In this document: piece after piece, positions 7,629 through 15,573 of the stretch
How the letters are laid out: each line of letters begins with the position of its first letter
Numbering within the stretch: position 1 is the stretch's first letter
DNA from: Cyclospora cayetanensis
Lineage: Eukaryota > Apicomplexa > Conoidasida > Eucoccidiorida > Eimeriidae
Assembly (NCBI RefSeq): GCF_002999335.1
Contig: NW_020312289.1
Coordinates: 1-18,840, forward strand
Reading direction: 5' to 3'
Length of the DNA: 18,840 bases
Program-made: the position numbers and the translations under genes
The notes under the pieces: generated by a model
Databases searched by the model: none
What the model was told of the DNA's origin: nothing
Seen by the model: only the letters and a program-made list of their open reading frames with translations

Positions 7629-10600
7629 CTAAGTGGAGCTGAACACTGTAGGATATAGCTGCTGCTTTTTATCATTTGCTTGCTGCAGCTGCATAGGGAA
7701 GGGGCGGGGTGTCGCAGCAGCCGCACGGTTTGATGGCGTTGATGTTTTTTTTGCGGCAACTGTGTCCTCTGCTGCTGCCCTAGCAGCAAGAGCAGCGGCT
7801 AGCCGGTCCAGCTTTCTTATGAGGGCCTCATTGTCTTCTTCGGCGGCCAAGCAGCGTCGTGTTGCAGCTTCCAAGCCTGCTGTTGCACCTTGCAGGTGTT
7901 GTTGTTGCTGCTGCAGTTCCGCCTGTATGTACAAAAGGACCGCAGCAGCCGACGCTCAATGCGGCAAGCCGCTACGTGTTAGCGTTACCACTCGATCTCC
8001 CGTTGCTGCTCTCCAGCTAGACTAAGAACCATCCCCCTGTTGCTCCTTCTGCTCGCGCAGTAGCCAGCTAGCTAACCTGCAACGCTGCCTTCTCGGCCTG
8101 AAGGGCCTCCTGTCGTTGCACCCCTTCCGCATGCGCCAGCGTTAGCTGCAGCAGCACACCAGACACGGCGAGCCGGCTGTTGCGCTGGCCTCTGAGATTG
8201 CTACACTAGGCATAAGGGAGCTTGAGCCCTTACATGTGCCACGAGCTGCTCAGTTTGCTGCTGGCGTTCTTGCAGTCGCTGCTGCTTCTGCTGTAGCTGC
8301 TCCTGCTCGCGTTGGTGCTGCTCTCGCAGCTGCGACGCACAGAGCAAGACGCCATCGTGCGAATACCAGGAGGCCTCGCCTTCAAAAAGCATGTTTCAAA
8401 CGGGGGCAGCAGCAGCAGCAGCAGTAGCAGCAGTAGCAGCAGCAGCAGTAAAAGCAGCAGCAGTAAAAGCAGCAGCAGGAAAGGCAAGAATTTAGCGTAC
8501 TTGCTCTGCTGCGGCCTGAGCGACCTCCAAGTGTCTCTGCAACTGCCATTGCCGCTCTTCGCTCTGCTGCAGTTGCTGCTGCAGCGTTTCCAGCGACATA
8601 TCTGATTTCCGCTTTTCAGCCTCAACTGCAGCCAAGGCCTAAGCAGCAGCAACAGCAGCAGCAAGTAGGCAGGCGTACTGGGCTACGTGCTGTTGCTAAC
8701 ACGAGCATCATATTCTAATTTCAAGCGTAGAGACAATTTCACTCAAAAAACCTGTGCTGGTGGCACGCTTGCTTGGTCACCTGCGTTTTCGCCTCTAGAA
8801 TTTCCTCGAGATGCTGTCTCTGAACCAAACGCTCAACCTAAGGCACAGTAGCAATTGCACTAAAAGCCTTAGAGACAGAGACCTATCAGCTCAAATTAAA
8901 GTCACAATATAGCCGCAAAAGCATCAGCAAGAACAACGGCCCCTGCAGCCTTCTACTTTGGTATTTCTGTCTCTCTCAGATTCCTTTCTCCGCAGCTGCG
9001 CTTCCAAATCCGCTACCTGCACATCAAGAGCAGCATCATCGGTGTAATCATCAGCATCATCGGTATAATCATCAGCAGCATCGGTGTAATCACCAGCAGC
9101 ATCAGTGTAATCATCAGCAGCATCAGTGTAATCATCAGCAGCATCGGTGTAATCATCATCATCATCGGTGTAATCATCAGCAGCATCGGTGTAATCATCA
9201 GCGGCATCGGTTTTATCATCATCATCATCGGTGAAATCATCATCATCATCGGTGTAATCATCAGCAGCATCGGTGTAATCATCAGCAGCAGCTTCATGCT
9301 CAGCGTCATCATCATCATTATCACGCGCAGTTGTTTTATCAGGTATGAAACGACAGAGAGGAAATGCAACTTTATGCCCCCCAGGCACGGGACCTACTGT
9401 CTGGCGCTGCTCTGCGAGGGCAGCTGCCTGCGCTTCCAGCTGTTTGCGAAGATGCCGTTCTGCTTGCTCTGATCTTGGCTGCTGCTGGGTATGCAGGGAA
9501 GAAGCGGTGAGGCTTTTTTGAGCTCTTAGTTCCTTCTCTTGCTGCAGCCTCAATGCCAGGCCTAAGCACAGAGCGCCAGCAACGCACAGCGACAGGTGCA
9601 GGGAGCAGCTGCCGATGCTGTGACGGTGGGAGCAGGCTGCTTGCTGTCGCAGTTCAAACGGCTAGCTTGATGCATTACACACACACACACCTGATAAGTG
9701 CAACTCGCGTCTCGTTGCCTGCAGCAAGCAACAGGGGCATCAGGCCCAACGACAACCATCACGTAGTAACAGCCGGGAGGATGCGCATGCGCGAAAAAAC
9801 TGCAGCAAGACGTCGATTGGGGGGGGGGAAGGGGGGGAGGAAATGCCTGCATTCGCTACTCAGCCTTTAAAGAGGACTCACTGCGAGTTCTGCCTGCAGT
9901 GCAGCAAACGCCTCAGCACTCTGCAAAACGTCGTCACGCAGCAGACGCAGCCGACACACGAACAAAAATGCTCTCTAGAGACTCAAGGATCTGCGTCTGC
10001 CTGAATAGGCAGGATACAAATAGGACTCAAAAAACGCTGGCATGCAGAGAAACAGCTACGCCTGCGCTGCCCTGTACTTTCGCCCTTTATTTCTCTTTCT
10101 CTTTCTTTCTTTCTCTTTCTTTCTTTCCTTCTCTCTCTCTTTCTCTGCAAAAGAGAGGGGCCTTAGCGAATGCGAGTCGAGACATGAAATACAGGGCGAT
10201 ATCTATTTATCTATATTATATACATAGACACGGTGCGTTATATAGGGACGTACCGGAGATTCGAGAGCTTGGGAAGCCGCTTCGCTTGTTCTGAGACGAG
10301 GACAGTAAGCCAGCATGTGTGCAAGACTTGTACAGCCTAACCTTTGCTTCATCGAAGCAGCAGACAGCAGCAATGCAATGTATTTGACACCTTCATCGGC
10401 GAAATGCAGGGGGATTGCATGAGGCTTACGCAGTGGCATCTGGAGCGGCAGCGGGAGGCGTTGCTTGGGGCAATCCACACTGCTGCTGCACACATGAAGA
10501 GGTGGGGTCAAGCAGTAACACCCCGAAAGGCAACCATGAAAGTGGTGCGGGCACATACACACAAACACGCATACACACACAAACACGCATACACACACAA

Positions 10601-11241
10601 ACACACATACACACGAACAAACACGCATACACGCAAACAAACACACATACACACGAACAAACACACATACCCGCAAACAAACACACATACACACACATAC
10701 ACGCAAACAAACACACATGCACATACATATACACATAATGAAGGAGTTGGCGAAGGAGCTGCTTACAACGTTGGGGAGGCGGCTCTGCTGCTGTTGTTGC
10801 AACAACAATGCTGCATGCTGCTGTGCAGCAGCCGCGCTTGCTGCTTGCAGCTGCTTCACAGTCTCCCGGGCCTCCTCTGTACGCCGTTGCTCTGCCTGCA
10901 ACTTCATCTGTAGTTCTTCGATTTGCTTCTGGTGCCGGGAGAACAAGCGTTGCTGCCTCTCGACGTCTGGCATCTGCTGATGCTCCTCCGCCTCCGGCTG
11001 CATCGCCTTCACACAGGATCCGCATCTGGAGATTTGCTTTTGCTGCTGTTGTGGCAAATCGCACGGCTCATGCACTTGTGAGTCCTCTCAATGGCGGTGC
11101 CTACCTGGAGCTTTTGCGAGGAATATTTTAGCTGCAACGCAGCCAACGCTGCCTCTGCTGCAGTCGCCCTGCAAGGGGGAGGGGAGGAAGCAGGGGGGGA
11201 GGCAGAGAGAGTGAGACACACACACACACAGACACACACAA

Positions 11242-11272
<31 letters not shown>

Positions 11273-14132
11273 AACACACGCAGTCGAATGAGCAATCCCA
11301 GTGCAGCAGCTTCCTGTCTATCTACGCCTTGCCATGTGCATGTGCAGCGGGATGCAGCGGAAGCACCAGAGGCGCTTTCAAGAGAGATAGCGAAAGACAG
11401 ACAGCGACAGAGAGAACAAGAGAGGCAGAGAGAGAGCTATAGATAGATAAATTATAGACGAACAAAAAGCCCCAGCCACCCTCATCGATACACCCAAGGC
11501 AGCATATATGGACCTTCCGATGGCATGCTGCAGTGCGGCCTCCCCATTCGCGGAGCGGGCAACCCATTGCTGCAGCTCGGCAGAAATTTCTTCCTTTTCT
11601 GCCTGCAGCAGCGTGTAGCACCAAGCAGAAGACAATCTGTCGTGAGGCGCGTGCATGCCGCATCGGCCATATGACTGAGCTGCAATTGCTTGAAGGCTGC
11701 ACTTTCACATCTCTCAGTCGCTGGCAGTCCTGTTGCCAACAACGGAAATGCCAGCCCAGCTGCTAGAGCCTACCTGTACCGCCTTGAGCTGCCTCGAGAG
11801 CACTCTGCACCGCTGCAGGAAAACTCGACCTGATGCAGCAGCGCCATGCATGCGTCGCACCAGCAGCCGCCGTTTGCTGCAAGGTTTGCAGCGGCCAGGG
11901 TAATTCTCGGGGGGAGACGGAGACGTAACACTTTCGCCGTCGCAAGATGTGCGCCTGTGTCTGCCGCTCCCGCCAGCTTCAGCCGAGCAGCTCTCCACAG
12001 AGTTGCGTAGAGCCTGTAGGAGCAGCAGTAGGAGCAGCGGGACGATTTAAGTGGTGCTTTTAAGCTCATGAGACGGCGCCGTCTGTCTCGCGGCAGCAAC
12101 TAGGGGACAGGAAAGCAGGGGCAGGCGAAACATTTTAGGATGTCAAACCAGCAGCACCTGGTGGATCGCGTTCAGCGCATCGAAATTGTCTTTCAGCTCC
12201 TTGAGCTCTGCTTCTTTCGCGAGTAATACTTCTTGAAGCGTGGTTACTGAGGGCTGCTGCAATGCGTCCCCCTGTGGACGACGACCCTCCTGCTGGATGT
12301 GCTGCTGCTGCAGCACCTTGCCACGATGCTGCAGCAAGTCAGTGGTCGTTGCTGCTGTCGCACCTGCAGCAGCAGAAAAAGGAAGGGCAGCAGCAGCAGC
12401 GAATGCGGCAGTCAGAAGGCAGGTGACTCGCATCCGCCAGCAGCCTTCTGAAGGAGGCCGTTCTGCGCAATAAGACGACCCCCAGATCTCCTCCTAGCGG
12501 TCAAGTGAAGGGAGTTCTCGTGCGCTCTACAGGAGTCGCTCAGACGCATGCGCCTTTCTCGGGGGCAGAGAAAAGGCAGGCGGGGAGGATGAGGGTTTGC
12601 ACCGTGCCGCTTTACCGTCGCGCGAAGGAGGCCTGCAGCCAACGCAGCGAAAGACAGGAGAAACGGCACGAATGTGTGTGAGGTTGTCGTCACTTTGGCA
12701 GCTGCATATCATCGCTCGCGGGAGCACAGAGTGTGTGCGTGCCTGGCGTCCTACGGGGGCTATCTCTAACAATGCCTATTTAGCTGCACAAGGGGGCAGC
12801 AGCATTCGCGCAGTGTACCTGCATGCACTTGCTGGGGATCTCCCGACATGCGCAAGACTTCTCTCAGGGCGACTCAACGACAGCCGCTGTATGCTGCACG
12901 CCTCGCGGTCTGTGTGCAGCTCGTCTCCCTGCGCTCCGTGTGTTTCTTTTGCTGCCTGATTTACGGAAGCCTCTGCAGCAGCAGCTGCTGCAGCTGCTGC
13001 AGCAGCTGCCTCCCGACGTCGTAGCGTTTGCGCAGTGGCAGAAGCCTCAGCGGCGACTGCAGTAGCCTCACGCAGTCGTTGCTGCAGCCCCCTATACCTG
13101 AGGTGTATATCCGCAGCAGCAGCACCTGGAGGGGGTGTTGACTGACTGGTCTGACCAGGGTGAAGAAGGTCTCTTGCTGCCCCCTGCAGTGTCTGTGCAG
13201 GAACGTGCAGCACGAGACTGCGCTGAAGGGAGAGAGACGCTGCAATCTCGTTTACAGCAATGCGGCAGTGTTTGCGGCAGCGGCAAGAAGGCCTTTCCGA
13301 GCGGTTAGTGGTGCCGTACGCCGCAGCTCGCTGGTTAAAAGACACCAACTCACCTGACAATGAGTGCTCTGAAGTGCGACACCGATCTAACAAGGTCTGC
13401 CAGCAAACGCGAGACAAGAGGAACGCTCTTTGCATCCAGCGTCTCGATGTAGCCGAGGGCGTCCAGCTGCTGCTGCAGACGATGAAGCCGCTGCACGTCC
13501 ACCGGCTCTGAGACAGGCGCTTTTGCCCGTTCTGTTTGCTCTTTCTGCTGAGATTTTGACTGGTCTACTCGTTGCCTTGGATGCTGCTTTCGCGAGAGCC
13601 CATGACAGAAGGCCTCTGCAGGGGCAGATCTCATCGCCTTCGTGCTTTCGGATTCTGTGGAATGCTGAGGCTGCTGTTGTACGCTGTAGCTGTTGCGCCG
13701 ACTCTGCAGCAGTGTCGGTGGAGGCGGGTGTGAAGCAGGGGCAGCGGATTGCCCTGCTGGAAGGAATTGCAGGGGGTTGGCGCTGCCTGCAGGTGCACTC
13801 TCAGCGAAGACAGGCTTATGGAGAGGCAAGGGCTGATCCGAGAATTGTCGCACTGACGACATACTGCTCCCAAGAGAAGTCCAGACGCAGGAGACCTGCT
13901 GCATTGGGAGCCTAGCCGCTGCTGCTACGGCGGAGGATGCTGCTGCTGCTGCTTCTGCTACAACTACTACTGGCGAGGCTACGTTGTTGTTGCTGCTGCT
14001 GCACGCGGGTGAGGGCCCTTCCACGGGATGCACGAAGATTCCAGAGGTTCCGGTCACTTGCGAAAGGCTGCTGACGTCGCCTTGACCCGTAAGCCAACCA
14101 GAAGTATCTACTGCGCCCCCAGTACTCTCCAT
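7629..14132 (-). CDS. CEP135/Bld10-like coiled-coil centriolar protein, about 15 exons
   Basis: Probable structural protein of the centriole or basal body. Exon 1 carries [10 protein letters not shown] followed by [11 protein letters not shown] at about residues 220-250, which aligns with the N-terminal signature of human CEP135 (LDQLGYRQTL, PLVEKLFSDLV); TSGA10 shares it. The rest is heptad-rich, Gln/Glu/Ala-rich coiled coil. Exons: 14132-13354, 13097-12829, 12363-12158, 12013-11774, 11602-11514, 11168-11105, 10997-10767, 9920-9882, 9541-9398, 9016-8957, 8837-8781, 8638-8501, 8329-8234, 8145-8077, 7922-7629. The sum is 2775 bases (924 residues) and every phase closes. Exon 2 could instead end at 12819, joined through a 17-base microexon at 12632-12616. 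The ATG at 14132 has a favourable context (ACCATGG) and an in-frame TAG 9 bases upstream. Odd points: about 210 low-complexity residues precede the signature, which is near the N-terminus in human CEP135; the exon 5 donor (GTCCAT) is weak; and intron 9 is stop-free. Family identity rests on the N-terminal motif. Confidence 0.82.
8406..8479. repeat. AGC/AGT triplet tract in CEP135-like intron 12
   Basis: A run of AGC triplets with AGT and AAA interruptions lies between the exons at 8638-8501 and 8329-8234. A TAA directly after the donor closes the upstream coiled-coil frame, so the tract is intronic. Confidence 0.88.
9032..9297. repeat. 21-bp tandem repeat, 11 full units, in CEP135-like intron 9
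   Basis: Eleven full units of 21 bases (9047-9277) with partial units at both ends. Units differ by point changes, and some carry CATCAT in place of CAGCAG. Minus-strand translation gives Asp-Asp-Tyr-Thr-Asp-Ala-Ala. The array falls between donor GTAGGT at 9397 and an AG acceptor ending at 9017. Splicing these out joins two coiled-coil segments directly (EQRQT to VADLEAQL), so the array is probably intronic, although the frame is open throughout. Confidence 0.95.
9819..9839 (+). repeat. Poly-G tract in CEP135-like intron 8
   Basis: Two long G runs separated by AA. It could form a G-quadruplex, but homopolymer length here is also prone to sequencing error. Confidence 0.7.
10091..10146. repeat. 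Homopyrimidine tract (TTTC/TC) in CEP135-like intron 7
   Basis: 56 bases made only of T and C on the plus strand, with tetranucleotide TTTC and dinucleotide TC periodicity. On the minus strand, where the gene is transcribed, it is homopurine. It lies inside the 846-base intron 7. Confidence 0.9.
10552..10736. repeat. ACACAC(A)ACGCAT-type minisatellite in CEP135-like intron 7
   Basis: About 185 bases of CA-rich units, 16-20 bases long, such as ACACACAAACACGCAT, repeated with drift. It begins about 30 bases downstream of the exon 7 donor at 10766, in the largest intron of the gene. Frames open on both strands here are repeat artefacts. Confidence 0.92.
11216..11281. repeat. (CA)n microsatellite in CEP135-like intron 5
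   Basis: Nearly pure CA dinucleotides with a few GA and AA interruptions, upstream (on the minus strand) of the polypyrimidine tract and acceptor of the exon at 11168-11105. Confidence 0.93.
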
Positions 14133-14818
14133 GGTTGCCTAAGTTTCTCTTGCGCTGCTCACGAAGGATGCCGATGTTGTTGCCGCTCCCCGATCGTACA
14201 CAGCAGTGCATCTTTACGGACTAAGCGCCTCCTTCTCCTGCTGCCAAGTACAGGAAAAATCCTCGCTTGGCAGCTAAGAGCAGTCTTATGTTGGTGCTCA
14301 TGCTTGCTGTGGCAACACTTCGGTTGGAGCTACGCCACGACCTGGCCAGGCCTTGGACGCAGTACAGCCTAAGAAGCGCACGGCTAACATAAATTTTAAA
14401 GATGAGCGCCAGGTGAAGCTGCTCGCTTTGGGCAACAGGGGCCCGTCTAGGAAGCCCTAGGGCTGGTGTGTGTGTTTCCCGGGTGGGGTCGTTGGGAAGG
14501 AGCTTCGAAATCCTTATGTGGAAGCGACTGCTAACGGTTCTTTTCTCTGGTGTTTTCTAAAATGTTCTATACTAGAAACCGGACCCCGAATGCTTACTGC
14601 TTAGAAGTATTTCAAAGTACATGCCCGCATACAACTCTTCCCCGATGCCCTTACACCCGCCAGCAAATACGCGGAAAGCAGACGAAGCGTTGGCGTGAAG
14701 CAGCTTCTTGGCATATCCTGCGGTGGCAAACGCTTGCCAGTATTCGAAGAACATGAATTTTAAACATGTGATGCTGAATGTACTCCAGAAAGAGGGTTGC
14801 GCTAAGGAATACACAAGA
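14133..14818. other. Intergenic region upstream of the CEP135-like gene
   Basis: About 690 bases between the CEP135-like start codon and the tRNA. No protein family or repeat is recognisable. It should contain the CEP135-like promoter and leader. Toward the tRNA it is more AT-rich and free of the triplet repeats seen elsewhere. Confidence 0.55.
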
Positions 14819-14891
14819 AGCCCCCTGTGGGAATCGAACCCACGACCTTTTGATTACGAATCAAACGCACTACCAACTGTGCTAAGGAGGC
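14819..14891 (-). tRNA. tRNA-Thr, anticodon CGU
   Basis: A 73-base cloverleaf without intron. The 7-bp acceptor stem GCCTCCT/AGGGGGC has one T-G pair. The D-stem is GCAC/GTGC with loop AGTTGGTA. The anticodon stem TTTGA/TCAAA encloses the loop TTCGTAA, giving anticodon CGT (plus-strand 14856-14858) that reads ACG. The T-arm is GTGGG-TTCGATT-CCCAC and the discriminator is T. Internal promoter boxes fit: A box TAGCACAGTTGG and B box GGTTCGATTCC. No CCA is encoded, as usual for eukaryotic nuclear tRNA. No run of four T follows it on its own strand within about 200 bases; the nearest candidate stop is TTCTT directly after the gene. It lies alone between two divergently transcribed genes. Confidence 0.96.
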
Positions 14892-15474
14892 GATGTTACG
14901 TGCAGTTCCTGCTCCTGACACTGGTAATTGTTTTCGTGGAAATTTTTCCGTACGCCATTTGTGCTGGAAGACGCGTTATTTTATTTCTAGAGTCTCGTAA
15001 TATGAAAGTCGAAGGTTATTTCAAAGCCTTTTCCTTCCGGCACGCATGCCTCCCATAGGGCAGCCGCCTAAGGTGTGCCGACGGGACTCCTGCTGCGCAC
15101 TCCCAGGCGTAGGAGAAGCAGAAAACGGAGACAACACAGGGAGCAGAATTTCTTAAGGGAGTATCTGAGGTGGAGATGTTTCTTAGCGCCGAGTCTGCTC
15201 GCAATTAGTGCGTCGGGCAGCGCGAGACAGGACACCCGAGTGTGAGCTGTGGAGGCTAGGCGCAGGAGGGACGACTGCTCTCCGCATCTTCGGGAGGCCC
15301 CCCTCTTCTCTTGCCTTTTGAGGTTGTTTTGCTGCGTTTCCTGGTGTCACGCGGGTTGCCAACCAACGGCGTGTCCCCTTTCCCGAAGTCTCGCAGGGAC
15401 CCTTGTATTCCTTGGGGGCCCTTGAAGGTGGGAAGGGAAGCTCCCCTGGTTGCTCCTCACTTGATCTACAGCCG
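14892..15474. other. Upstream region of the plastid acyltransferase gene
   Basis: About 580 bases between the tRNA 5' end and the acyltransferase ATG. No recognisable coding region. An open frame runs in phase into the ATG but has no earlier ATG before 15475. It is expected to contain the promoters of the tRNA flank and the acyltransferase. Confidence 0.55.
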
Positions 15475-15573
15475 ATGCGGGTGCCGGTAGACACCGGACG
15501 GAGTCTTCTCCGTCTTCTTCTAGGGCTCAGCTGTATCCTCGTCTATTACGAGGCCTTTCGGGAAGCTGATGGC
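15475..15573 (+). other. Signal peptide of the apicoplast-targeted acyltransferase
   Basis: The first 33 codons give a basic n-region (two Arg), a hydrophobic core (LLRLLLGLSCILVYY) and a polar end, followed by a Pro/Ser-rich basic segment poor in acidic residues. This two-part leader is how nucleus-encoded proteins reach the apicoplast through the secretory pathway. The cleavage site is not certain. Confidence 0.75.

Noticed and set aside
9013..9369. Met/Ile/Thr-rich minus-strand open frame
   Set aside because: It is an alternative frame of the 21-base repeat. It has no link to the coiled-coil frame on either side.
10426..10738. Cys/Val-rich and His/Thr-rich open frames on both strands
   Set aside because: They are translations of the CA minisatellite and lie inside an inferred intron.
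13160..13330. Earlier acceptor for CEP135-like exon 2 (after CCCTTCAG or CTTCAGCGCAG)
   Set aside because: The first is in the wrong phase for exon 1. The second is in phase but adds about 40 residues without coiled-coil character. The acceptor at 13098 is in phase and leads straight into a heptad-rich segment.
14819..14891. Elongator tRNA-Met call
   Set aside because: The body resembles tRNA-Met, but the anticodon loop TTCGTAA has CGT at positions 34-36, which reads Thr, and the discriminator base is T rather than A.
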